Positions 6,384 to 14,107 of a stretch of 32,390 nt of DNA are shown here, piece by piece; the first letter of the stretch is position 1; the number at the start of each line of letters is the position of its first letter. The stretch covers positions 1 to 32,390 of the forward strand of contig DKYT01000042.1 of NCBI GenBank assembly GCA_002492465.1. Direction: 5' to 3'. The stretch comes from Lachnospiraceae bacterium UBA7093 (GTDB lineage Bacteria > Bacillota > Clostridia > Lachnospirales > Lachnospiraceae). Position numbers and translations under genes: made by a program. The notes beneath the pieces were generated by a model that was not told the DNA's origin, did no database searches, and saw only the letters and a list, made by a program, of their open reading frames with translations.

Positions 6384-7931
6384 TTATAGCAGAGGGGCAA
6401 GAAGACGGGAAGTCCTCCCCACCATTTTCTGATAAAGGGGGAGCTTCCTATAATAGTCCAACGTAACCTCCTGGCATTTCAGCAGAGTCTCCTGAAAATC
6501 CTTCTCTACCTTTGCCACAACAGAGTGATCATAGAAGTAAACGCCGCACTCAAAATGATGGTAAAAGCTCCTGTAGTCTAAATTGATGGTTCCCACCGTG
6601 GCGCTGATATCGTCGGAAACAAACGCCTTGGCGTGAATAAAGCCCGGCGTATACTCATACACCTTAATCCCAGCCTCTAAAAGCTCCGGGTAGAAGCTTC
6701 TTGCAATATAATAAACCACCTTTTTGTCCGGAATATGGGGCAGAATCATGGAAACCTCCACGCCTCTTCTCGCGGCATATCGCATACAATCCAGAAATTC
6801 CCGGTCCACAATGAAATAGGGGGTCATAATGTGCACATATTTGGTTGCGCCGTCGATCATGGAAGCGTAGACCGTCTTTCCTACCTCCGTACTTCTGGTG
6901 GGCGTTTCGCCGTAGGGAATTACAAATCCGTCATGATAAAGCGGCTCTTCAAACACAATGTTCTTAAGATACTTTTCATAATCTTCACTTCCCTTTTCGG
7001 AAACATTCCACATCTGAAGGTACATCACCGTAAAGCTGCGCACCGCATCCCCTGTAATCTTCACTGCAATATCCTTCCAATGCCCGAACCGCTCTACCTT
7101 ATTAATATACTCATCCGCCAGATTCACGCCTCCCGTAAACGCCACTTTTCCATCGATCACTACCACTTTCCTGTGATCCCGGTTGTTTTGGGTTGTTGAT
7201 AAGAAAGGAACAATGGGGGCAAACATTTTAGCCTTAATGCCATAACGCCTTAATTCCTCCGGATATTTATAGGGAAGCAGCAACAGGGAGCACATACCGT
7301 CATACATCATCCTGACTTCCACGCCTTCCTTTACCTTTTCCTTTAAAATATCCAGCACAGCATTCCACATAATGCCCCGCTCCACAATGAAATACTCCAG
7401 AAAAATAAATTTTTCTGCTTTTTTTAATTCCCGCAGCAGGTCTGCAAATTTATCCTCGCCTAAAGGATAATACACTGCCTCGGACTTGTGATAGGTGGGA
7501 AACCCGGCAGTATTTTCCATATAATGAGAAAAACCTTTCAAAGAAACGGAGCACTCCCTGACCGCCTCTTTGGTATCCTCTTCCGTTACAAGAAGTCCTT
7601 CCGTCTCCTTCACCCGTCTGCCCAGCTTTGCTTTCAGACCGATTCCGCCGAAATTTCCTATAATAAAGACATATGTCAGCGCCCCCAGCACAGGGAACAG
7701 ACAAATCAATATAATCCAGGTCAGTTTAAATTCAGCAGGTTCATCCCTGTTGACAATGAAAATAACCAAAAAAGCCCCTAACACATTCATACTCTCCCAA
7801 ATAAAAGGAAAGTAGCTTCTAAGTCCAAGGAAGCTTCCCAAAAGCGCCACAATCTGTAATAATACCATCAGAATAATGATCAGCGTACGTCCAAATACAA
7901 TTTTAAACAGACCTCTTAAAAAACGTTTCAT
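6384..7931 (-). CDS. cls: Cardiolipin synthase (phospholipase D family)
   Basis: A 515-aa protein that joins two phosphatidylglycerols into cardiolipin at the membrane. Hydrophobic segments lie at about 14-34, 45-60 and 70-93. Two HKD catalytic motifs are complete: H253-x-K255 with D260 (HRKVVVIDGKVAFTGG) and H433-x-K435 with D440 (HAKAFVSDDISATVG). Length and layout are those of bacterial ClsA-type enzymes. The start is preceded by GAGGTTGAT. It follows the pyridoxal kinase gene by 29 bp in a leftward run that begins with mscL; no functional link between these genes is obvious. Confidence 0.95.
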   Translation of the reverse strand: MKRFLRGLFKIVFGRTLIIILMVLLQIVALLGSFLGLRSYFPFIWESMNVLGAFLVIFIVNRDEPAEFKLTWIILICLFPVLGALTYVFIIGNFGGIGLKAKLGRRVKETEGLLVTEEDTKEAVRECSVSLKGFSHYMENTAGFPTYHKSEAVYYPLGEDKFADLLRELKKAEKFIFLEYFIVERGIMWNAVLDILKEKVKEGVEVRMMYDGMCSLLLLPYKYPEELRRYGIKAKMFAPIVPFLSTTQNNRDHRKVVVIDGKVAFTGGVNLADEYINKVERFGHWKDIAVKITGDAVRSFTVMYLQMWNVSEKGSEDYEKYLKNIVFEEPLYHDGFVIPYGETPTRSTEVGKTVYASMIDGATKYVHIMTPYFIVDREFLDCMRYAARRGVEVSMILPHIPDKKVVYYIARSFYPELLEAGIKVYEYTPGFIHAKAFVSDDISATVGTINLDYRSFYHHFECGVYFYDHSVVAKVEKDFQETLLKCQEVTLDYYRKLPLYQKMVGRTSRLLAPLL

Positions 7932-7960
7932 ATCAACCTCTATTTTTCCGCCCTGCCGCT

Positions 7961-8794
7961 CTATGCCTTCAGCAAATGCAAAATTTCCTCAAAACATACT
8001 CCGTTTTTTTGATCGATTCCCATTTCCGCAGATTTCATCATACATTTTTTTATGAAAAGCGACGCTTTCCTGACCGACTGACCAAAGGGTACGCCGTTCA
8101 CCGCATCCGCCGCTATGATCGCCGCAAAAAGATCTCCGGTTCCGCAGCGCTCCGTCCCTTCTCTGTGGGTTCTGAAAAGCGCCGGTTCCTGTCCTTCCTG
8201 ATACATGTAATTGGCGATAAATTCTCCTTGGGGAATCCCTGTAATGACAATTTTGGAAGGTCCCATTTTTCTCAGTTTTTGAGCCATATCAAAAAGCTCC
8301 GTCCTCTTCCATCCCCTTTCCCTGTAAGGCGTATCCGTCAGCTTACATGCCTCCGTCAGGTTCGGTGTAATAATATCCGCCAAAGAAACCAGCTTCCGCA
8401 TTTCCCGGCACATCTCTTCCGTATAAGTTCCGGCAATCTTTCCATGGTCTCCCATAACCGGATCGATCACCACAATGGTTTCCGCACGCCTAAATTCCCT
8501 GATAAAGCTCTCCACTATGCCAATCTGCCTCTGGGATCCTAAAAAACCCGACATAATTCCGTCAAAGCTCAAATCCAGTTTTTTCCACATGGCAAGGTAT
8601 GCTTCCAGCTTTTCGGTGTAATCGTCAAAAAAGTATTCCGCATATCCCACATGATTGGACAAAATAGAAGTGGGCACCGGACAGCATTGAATTTTCATAT
8701 GGGAAATAACCGGCAGCGCTACATCCAGAGCGCATCTGCCAAACCCTGTCAGATCGTTGATTGCCGCGATTTTTTTCTGTCTCCTCTGTTCCAT
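7961..8794 (-). CDS. Pyridoxal/pyridoxamine kinase (PdxY-like, ribokinase superfamily)
   Basis: A 277-aa kinase of the vitamin B6 salvage pathway, phosphorylating pyridoxal, pyridoxine or pyridoxamine to the 5'-phosphate. The N terminus AAINDLTGFGRCALDVALPVI is the typical PdxY/PdxK substrate and cation region, DPVMGD is at 111-116, ITPNLTEA at 142-149, and the anion-hole/catalytic GTGD at 218-221. The ATG immediately follows the mscL stop codon with no spacer, so it is translationally coupled to mscL. The family is clear; the exact B6 vitamer preference is not. Confidence 0.92.
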   Translation of the reverse strand: MEQRRQKKIAAINDLTGFGRCALDVALPVISHMKIQCCPVPTSILSNHVGYAEYFFDDYTEKLEAYLAMWKKLDLSFDGIMSGFLGSQRQIGIVESFIREFRRAETIVVIDPVMGDHGKIAGTYTEEMCREMRKLVSLADIITPNLTEACKLTDTPYRERGWKRTELFDMAQKLRKMGPSKIVITGIPQGEFIANYMYQEGQEPALFRTHREGTERCGTGDLFAAIIAADAVNGVPFGQSVRKASLFIKKCMMKSAEMGIDQKNGVCFEEILHLLKA

Positions 8795-9217
8795 TTAGTT
8801 CTCCGTCAGCTCCGAGGTACAGTGAGGGCATCTAACGGCATCAACGGATATCTCTTCTTTACAGAAAGGACATGTTTTCACCGCAACAGGCGCCGGTTCC
8901 TCCTTTTTCTTTCTGGCAAACCGGTTAAGAAGCTTTATCAATATAAAAATGACCAGCGCGATCAGCAAAAAGTTGATCACCGCCGCAATGAATGCGCCAT
9001 AATTTAACGTCGCAGCACTGTCCCCTTCCCCTAAAACAATGCACAATGCCGTGAAATCTATCCCTCCCGTAACCAATGACAAAACCGGCATCATAATATC
9101 GTTGACCAGTGAAGTCACAATTGCCGTAAAAGCGCCGCCTATGATTACGCCCACTGCCATATCCATCACGTTGCCCCTGGAAATAAACTCCTTGAATTCC
9201 TTCATAAATGTCTTCAT
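8795..9217 (-). CDS. mscL: Large-conductance mechanosensitive channel with C-terminal zinc ribbon
   Basis: A 140-aa MscL, the pentameric pressure-release channel. The N-terminal amphipathic helix (MKTFMKEFKEFISRGNVMDM), TM1 (about 19-45) with the gating region AVGVIIGGAFTAIV, periplasmic loop and TM2 (about 76-98) are normal. After a basic/proline stretch (ARKKKEEPAP), the usual cytoplasmic helical bundle is replaced by a four-Cys zinc ribbon: C116PFC119 and C130PHC133. The start is preceded by GGAGGGAGC. It heads the leftward run with pyridoxal kinase. Confidence 0.95.
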   Translation of the reverse strand: MKTFMKEFKEFISRGNVMDMAVGVIIGGAFTAIVTSLVNDIMMPVLSLVTGGIDFTALCIVLGEGDSAATLNYGAFIAAVINFLLIALVIFILIKLLNRFARKKKEEPAPVAVKTCPFCKEEISVDAVRCPHCTSELTEN

Positions 9218-9267
9218 CTTTCGCTGCTCCCTCCAATATTTTCCATATCTTTTATTTGTTTAAAAAA

Positions 9268-9294
9268 GGTGCACACGTATCTACCGTGCACACC
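9268..9294 (-). terminator. Terminator downstream of tRNA-Arg
   Basis: On the minus strand GGTGTGCACG and CGTGTGCACC pair over 10 bp (two G-U wobbles) around the loop GTAGATA, followed by six T at 9262-9267. It ends transcription leaving the tRNA before mscL. Confidence 0.8.
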
Positions 9295-9350
9295 ACTCCT
9301 CTTCACCTTCCGCGAGATCTCAGGCAACGCCCTCTGCCTCGCAAACAGTC

Positions 9351-9431
9351 TTATAGAACCAAACGCCGACACGCTTTGCGAGCCAGCTTATTGAACCAAA
9401 CGCCGGCACACTTTGCGAGCCGGCTTATTGG
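9351..9431. repeat. Tandem pair of 37-bp hairpin repeats (copies 1 and 2)
   Basis: Two units 37 bp apart start AACCAAACGCCG at 9357 and 9394. Each unit can form a hairpin (GCCGGC arms extended through a CRC/GCG pair around a TTT loop) bounded by CCAA/TTGG-like ends. The same element recurs at 13998-14035 and in changed form at 28809-28849. It lies between tRNA-Arg and its terminator. Confidence 0.8.
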
Positions 9432-9440
9432 ACTAAGAAA

Positions 9441-9514
9441 CGTGCGTTAGAGGATTCGAACCCCCGACCTTTTGGTCCGTAGCCAAACGCTCTATCCAGC
9501 TGAGCTAAACGCAC
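9441..9514 (-). tRNA. tRNA-Arg (anticodon ACG)
   Basis: A full cloverleaf is readable on the minus strand: acceptor GTGCGTT/AACGCAC (7 bp), D-arm GCTC...GAGC, anticodon arm TTTGG-CTACGGA-CCAAA with ACG at positions 34-36, T-arm GGGGG-TTCGAAT-CCTCT with two G-U pairs, and discriminator G at 9441. The 3' CCA is not encoded. It is expressed from its own promoter at 9544-9572. Anticodon ACG reads CGU/CGC/CGA after deamination to inosine. Confidence 0.95.
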
Positions 9515-9543
9515 ATCTGCTACATTCTTTTGCAACAACAAAT

Positions 9544-9572
9544 ATTGTAGTATAATCCTTACGCCTTGTCAA
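9544..9572 (-). promoter_or_regulatory. Promoter of tRNA-Arg
   Basis: On the minus strand TTGACA (9567-9572) and TACAAT (9544-9549) are 17 bp apart, about 30 bp upstream of the tRNA 5' end, between the tRNA and the J-domain gene. Confidence 0.85.
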
Positions 9573-9590
9573 GCAAAACTGAAAAAGAAA

Positions 9591-10337
9591 TCATCGGTAA
9601 GGATAATATGGTCCTCCGCCGCAGCAAAGCCCTCCGCCTCCACAGCAAATATTACAAAGGACATTGGCAATACAAAGCTTCAGGCACAGGTTGCTGCCAC
9701 CTGCATAAGGCTGTCCATAGGTATACTGCCTCTGCCGATACCAGGTGCCGCCGTTTTCAAACTGGTATACCAGATTGCTGTACTCTCTGTTTTCCGGCTC
9801 CAACGCCTGGGCATGACGCGCGTGTTCAAGGGCGGATACCTGATTGCCCAGACCGGCATGTGCCAATGCGCTGTAAAAATACCACCTTGCATTCCTGTTT
9901 CTCTCGTCCATGCCGTCCAGCACCGTTCTCGCTTCCTTATAATAACCGTTTCTCACATAATTTCCCGCTGCGCGCAGGTGCGAATCTTCCTCATAGCCGG
10001 TTCCCGTTCCATCATAAGCACCGCCAAAATTGCCGGTACCGCCAAAATTGCCGGCACCACCGAAATTGCCAAAGCCTCCGAAATTGCCATAACCCCCAAA
10101 ATCTCCATAGCTGCCTCTCTGACCGCCGTTCTGATAATTGTAGCCTTCCGTCCGCTCCTTCATGATCTGCTGATATGCCTGCTGTATTTCTTTAAACTTC
10201 TCTTCCGCCTCTTCCTTATTAGGATTGTTAATATTGGCATCCGGGTGGTATTTTCTGCTCAGCGCCTTATATGCTTTTTTGATATCCTCCTCCGAGGCGT
10301 TTCTGGAAATATCCAAAACTTCATAGGGATCGCGCAT
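9591..10337 (-). CDS. J-domain protein with FG-rich linker and cysteine-string-like tail
   Basis: A 248-aa co-chaperone-like protein. Residues 1-62 form a J-domain with the HPD motif at 31-33, which stimulates DnaK ATPase. It is followed by a Gly/Phe/Asn-rich linker with about five GNFGG-type repeats (roughly 75-110), a helical TPR-like segment (roughly 120-190) and an unusual C terminus with seven cysteines between 218 and 239 (C218, C222, C228, C231, C232, C238, C239) in a hydrophobic/glycine context. It lacks the DnaJ zinc finger and CTD, so it is not housekeeping DnaJ. The start is 2 bp after the DUF5685 stop, so the two are probably coupled. Confidence 0.9.
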   Translation of the reverse strand: MRDPYEVLDISRNASEEDIKKAYKALSRKYHPDANINNPNKEEAEEKFKEIQQAYQQIMKERTEGYNYQNGGQRGSYGDFGGYGNFGGFGNFGGAGNFGGTGNFGGAYDGTGTGYEEDSHLRAAGNYVRNGYYKEARTVLDGMDERNRNARWYFYSALAHAGLGNQVSALEHARHAQALEPENREYSNLVYQFENGGTWYRQRQYTYGQPYAGGSNLCLKLCIANVLCNICCGGGGLCCGGGPYYPYR

Positions 10338-10339
10338 TT

Positions 10340-11197
10340 TTATCTTTTCCCCCCGCTCGTTTTCTCTTTCTGGTTTTCTTCCCGTTTCTGTCTGACCATC
10401 TCATATTTATACCAAACGCCTGAATAAAGGATATTTCTTAAAATTTCAACATTGTCAAGAATGGGAAGCTTTTCAAACTCCTTGCAGCAATTCGCCATGA
10501 TCATGGTGAGGATTGTCTTGATTTCCTCCTCAAAATCCGGATTGTTAAATCGCCTGGTAAGAGGGTTATACCGATGGTTTTTGATATCCTCCTCAATATC
10601 TTCATAGGCATCCAGAAGATAAATGTACTTTCCCAAACTGCTTCCCATAGCTCTCAGGTTCTCCTGCCATTCATCTTCCCTTACCGCCATAATTTCTCCC
10701 ATAATATTTCCAAATATGCCAGCCATTCTGTCAATATCCTGGGTTTGCTTCTTCTCTTCAAGGGAAAGCTCCCGCATATAATTCGCAATCCGTTTTGCCT
10801 TCTGACCATACGCTGCACACACCCTCTGGCATGCCCCCTTCAAAAGTCTTCCATATGCCAGACGGGTTATCTTTTTCTCATCCTCCCAGTCATCCCTGCA
10901 CTTATAGTAGGAAAAAAGAATGTTCATATCCGCACCATACTCTGAAAACGTATTGGTTCTGACCACGTGCTTCTCAAAGGGATGGGCAATGCACTTTGTC
11001 ATTCCGGTTTTCGTCTCCGGCTCATACAAACTGCCAAGAAGCATCACCAAAAAAGTCATATCGTAAGTCAGGGTGAGCTGCCCAGCCCTGCCATACTTTT
11101 TATGCAGCGTCTGGCAAAGCCCACAGTAATAGGAATGGTAAACATCAAACTCTTTGAATTTCATATCCCCCTTGTTGACGATAATATATCCGAACAT
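10340..11197 (-). CDS. DUF5685 family protein
   Basis: A 285-aa soluble, mostly helical protein. The N terminus (MFGYIIVNKGDMKFKEFDVY then YYCGLCQTL with C25 and C28) is the hallmark of DUF5685, a family seen mainly in Clostridia and typically next to a J-domain gene. The Cys pair and later Cys/His residues could bind metal. Function is unknown. It lies between the zinc-ribbon membrane protein (24 bp upstream) and the J-domain protein (2 bp downstream); the three are probably one functional unit in protein folding or membrane quality control. Confidence 0.85.
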   Translation of the reverse strand: MFGYIIVNKGDMKFKEFDVYHSYYCGLCQTLHKKYGRAGQLTLTYDMTFLVMLLGSLYEPETKTGMTKCIAHPFEKHVVRTNTFSEYGADMNILFSYYKCRDDWEDEKKITRLAYGRLLKGACQRVCAAYGQKAKRIANYMRELSLEEKKQTQDIDRMAGIFGNIMGEIMAVREDEWQENLRAMGSSLGKYIYLLDAYEDIEEDIKNHRYNPLTRRFNNPDFEEEIKTILTMIMANCCKEFEKLPILDNVEILRNILYSGVWYKYEMVRQKREENQKEKTSGGKR

Positions 11198-11221
11198 GCA
11201 CTTCTCCTGTCTGATCCATAA

Positions 11222-11614
11222 TCAGCTTTTCCTAATAAAGGTCTGACCGCATTTGGGGCATCGGATCTCTATCTTCCCCTTTCCTCTGGGAATTCTGATC
11301 TTCTGCCTGCAGGACGGGCATTTATAAATATGATGAGTTTTACGCTGCTTCATATCCCGCTGCCAGGATGCCCATTTCTGCCTTAATTTGTACGTACGCT
11401 GCATATAAGCGGTGTTCTCCGCCCTGCGCTTGTATAGATTTTTGGAAAACATTCTAAAATATGCATAAATCAAAAGCGCCGCCCCGATCAGATAAAATCC
11501 TCTGATCCCCAGCAGCGATACAAAAAAGCATACCAGCGCCGCAGTCATCAGAAAACGGTTAAACTGATCCGCGCCGTATCTACCCTGCATAAATCGATAT
11601 AGTTTTTCTCTCAT
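11222..11614 (-). CDS. Small membrane protein with C-terminal zinc ribbon
   Basis: A 130-aa protein with two closely spaced hydrophobic segments (about 21-36 and 40-54), a strongly basic stretch (about 57-95) and a C-terminal zinc ribbon C99PSC102 ... C119PKC122, of the MJ0042 / FYDLN-like type. The basic region suggests interaction with nucleic acid or acidic lipid. It is the first gene of the leftward cluster with DUF5685 and the J-domain protein. I do not know a function for it. Confidence 0.8.
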   Translation of the reverse strand: MREKLYRFMQGRYGADQFNRFLMTAALVCFFVSLLGIRGFYLIGAALLIYAYFRMFSKNLYKRRAENTAYMQRTYKLRQKWASWQRDMKQRKTHHIYKCPSCRQKIRIPRGKGKIEIRCPKCGQTFIRKS

Positions 11615-11711
11615 CCGTGGTCACACCCTTCACTTTGGTTCTGTTTCCTATCCTACTGCTTTTTATCACATAAAGCAATTAACGCAATATAAAAGAATCT
11701 AAAGAATTTAT

Positions 11712-11741
11712 AAAACGGCATAGCCAACGCTATGCCGTTTT
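11712..11741. terminator. Terminator of the chemotaxis-receptor gene
   Basis: A perfect 12-bp inverted repeat AAAACGGCATAG / CTATGCCGTTTT with loop CCAACG ends in T4 on either strand. It lies 31 bp past the stop of the methyl-accepting chemotaxis protein gene and separates it from the zinc-ribbon operon. Confidence 0.9.
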
Positions 11742-11772
11742 GAAATATCTTTTATAAGATTGAAGTAAATCC

Positions 11773-13908
11773 TTAGACGCGGAATACTTCCAACAGTCCC
11801 GACAACTCCCCAGAACGCTTCTCCAAAATTTCTGCCGCCTTATCCAGCTCTTCCACTGAAATCAACTGCTGCTTCGCAGTATCAAAGACATTTTCGGAAC
11901 CTGCCGCAGTCTGTGCAGACACTGCTGAAATTGCTGAAATTGCCGAGAGGGTTGCATTGCGGTCCTCCTCCATGTTGACAACACTGTCATTTATAAGCCC
12001 AAGTGCCTCTAAAAGCTCTGACACTGTTTTACCAATCCGGTCAAAGGAATCAATGGTAAGGGACACGGCACGCTGCTGTTCATCTACGATGGTTTCCGCC
12101 TGTCTTGCCACGCCGGCGGCTTCTCCGGTACGCGTTTCAATCTCCTCCACGATTCGGGAAATTTCCGCCGATGAGCGAATGGATTCGTCCGCCAGCTTTT
12201 TAATCTCCTGCGCCACCACTGCAAAGCCTTTTCCGGCTGCGCCTGCACGCGCCGCTTCAATGGACGCGTTCAGCGAAAGCAGATTGGTCTGCTCTGCAAT
12301 CTCATTGATCGCCTCTATAATGGTTCCAATAGATTTTGATTTTTCTGCAAGACTTTCAATGGAATCGATGATATTGGAAGTAATGGTTATGGTGGAGCCT
12401 GTGCTGTCTTTCAGCTGGGTTACAGAGTCCATACCCGTATCGATAACCTGTTCCGCTCCTTTGGCAAGAACATCGATCTGGCTTGAATGATCCGCCACTT
12501 CTCCGATCCTTCCGGAAAGAGCATCCATCTGTTTCAGGCAATCCTCCGATTCATCGTCCATCTTTCCAATTCCCTGCTTCATCTCAGAAATTTCCATTTG
12601 GATATCTCTTGAAGACTTCAAAAAGCTGTCTGAAGCAGCGGACATGCCTTCCACTGCACTGGTCAACTCTCCATTTACATCTTTGAGTCCGGTAACCAGT
12701 TTTTTCATATGGGTCGTCATATCTGTAACGCCCTCTGCAAGGAGCTTAAATTCATCCTTACGTTTGGATTTTACTTCCACTGTAAGATCTCCCTCGGAAA
12801 CCTTTTTCAGCTTATGGAGCATATCATAGATGGCGCCGCCATACTGCCTTGCCAGCATAGATCCCAAAAGGATCGCCACAATACTTGCCAGCAGAACCAA
12901 AATCACGGAAACTCTCTGTATATCCGCTGTCTGCCCGATGATCGTCTCTCTGGGAATCAGAGCGCAGATTAAAGCATTTCTGCTTTCCAACTTGGAGTAC
13001 AGGAACAGATACCGGTTATTTTCCACATAAGAAAACCCGCTTGTTTCTTCACCGGAAAACGCTTCCTCCACATAAGATTTTCCTACAAACGCATTGCCCT
13101 CCGCCTGGCTGGATAAAGCGGAAAGATATTCGGTTCCGTCACAGGTAACAAAACCTACGATACTTCCCTCTCCTGCATCCAGAGAGGACAGCGTATCCTC
13201 TATCACACTTTTGTTGATGTCCACAATCATAATCGCCTGGACATTATTAAAATACCGTACAAGCCTTGCGCCGTATTGACGCCCCTCATTCGCCTTTAAC
13301 TGGTCGTCAATAGGACATTGATTGCCAAACAGGAAAAATTTATACTGATCTTCGTACACCATCTGCCCCTGGGGCGTTTCCAGATAGGCGGAATACAATT
13401 TTTCCGCCGTTGTCTGAGAAGAGGTAATGGACGCCTGGGTGTCCGACAAAAAGTAAATATTGGAAATAAGGGCATCCCCTGTCACTGCCTTGCCGAAGGT
13501 ATCCCCATACTCCTTGGGCATGTAGGAATGTTTGACCGTGTCGCTGTTCAAAAGTCCCTTATAAAACTGCTTCAGATCATCGTCTGCTAAATATTCCTTA
13601 TACTTGGTCTGTACCGTATCAAAGGCAAGACTCAAATATTGATTCATCATTCCCATGGTCTGGTCAACGGAAGTCTCATAGCTTGCCACGATCTGTCCGG
13701 ACGCCTTTTGATAAGAAACCAATCCCAAAATAATAATAAACAGGATGGGTATCAGGAATGCCGCAATCAGCTTAAAACGAATTCGCCTCCAAAAGGGAAT
13801 GGGATTCTTTTCTTTTTTCCCTTTTGCAGCCTTCTTTACTTTAGGCTCCTTAACCGGTTTTGCCGGTTTTGCTTTCTTTTTTTCGAAATCCCCGTTTTTC
13901 TTCTTCAC
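11773..13908 (-). CDS. Methyl-accepting chemotaxis protein
   Basis: A 711-aa transmembrane receptor. A lysine-rich cytoplasmic N terminus (about 1-40) precedes TM1 (about 47-66), a large extracellular sensor domain of probable dCache type, TM2 (about 333-353), a HAMP domain and a cytoplasmic signalling coiled coil. The conserved hairpin tip is seen in EIAEQTNLLSLNASIEAARA followed by GFAVVAQEIKKLADES, the CheA/CheW contact. The GTG at 13908 is preferred to the ATG at 13947 because a strong GGGGAGG lies 8 bp ahead of it, while the ATG has no ribosome-binding site. No chemotaxis genes are nearby. The ligand is unknown. Confidence 0.93.
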   Translation of the reverse strand: MKKKNGDFEKKKAKPAKPVKEPKVKKAAKGKKEKNPIPFWRRIRFKLIAAFLIPILFIIILGLVSYQKASGQIVASYETSVDQTMGMMNQYLSLAFDTVQTKYKEYLADDDLKQFYKGLLNSDTVKHSYMPKEYGDTFGKAVTGDALISNIYFLSDTQASITSSQTTAEKLYSAYLETPQGQMVYEDQYKFFLFGNQCPIDDQLKANEGRQYGARLVRYFNNVQAIMIVDINKSVIEDTLSSLDAGEGSIVGFVTCDGTEYLSALSSQAEGNAFVGKSYVEEAFSGEETSGFSYVENNRYLFLYSKLESRNALICALIPRETIIGQTADIQRVSVILVLLASIVAILLGSMLARQYGGAIYDMLHKLKKVSEGDLTVEVKSKRKDEFKLLAEGVTDMTTHMKKLVTGLKDVNGELTSAVEGMSAASDSFLKSSRDIQMEISEMKQGIGKMDDESEDCLKQMDALSGRIGEVADHSSQIDVLAKGAEQVIDTGMDSVTQLKDSTGSTITITSNIIDSIESLAEKSKSIGTIIEAINEIAEQTNLLSLNASIEAARAGAAGKGFAVVAQEIKKLADESIRSSAEISRIVEEIETRTGEAAGVARQAETIVDEQQRAVSLTIDSFDRIGKTVSELLEALGLINDSVVNMEEDRNATLSAISAISAVSAQTAAGSENVFDTAKQQLISVEELDKAAEILEKRSGELSGLLEVFRV

Positions 13909-13997
13909 GTTATATCCTCCCCTGTACTTTCGTACTTTTCCAATCATTTATAACATTTTACCAGATTTTGACCAGCTTTTCCACTTTTTTTTGTACA

Positions 13998-14035
13998 AAC
14001 CAAACGCCGGCACGTTTTGCGAGCCGGCTTATTGG
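13998..14035. repeat. Dispersed hairpin repeat, copy 3
   Basis: A 38-bp element differing from the copy at 9394-9431 by only two bases in the stem-loop centre (ACGTTTTGC here, ACACTTTGC there). It lies between the GLUG-protein terminator and the chemotaxis-receptor gene. Confidence 0.8.
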
Positions 14036-14078
14036 AATCAAAAACACTGTGCAATTGGTTTCCCTTTCACACAGTGTT
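14036..14078 (-). terminator. Terminator of the MMPL / GLUG operon
   Basis: On the minus strand AACACTGTG and CACAGTGTT form a 9-bp stem followed by a T5 run and ATT, about 30 bp past the stop of the 1436-aa gene. It fits a Rho-independent terminator with a rather large loop. Confidence 0.75.
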
Positions 14079-14107
14079 CCTCTATTTGTCTATAAACCGC
14101 TTTTCCT

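Noticed and set aside
9351..9431. Possible short CRISPR array (two similar units 37 bp apart)
   Set aside because: The units are contiguous with no spacers, are hairpins, recur singly elsewhere, and no cas genes are present.
9441..9514. tRNA-Arg as an integration site
   Set aside because: There is no integrase, no repeated 3' end of the tRNA and no foreign-looking gene block next to it.
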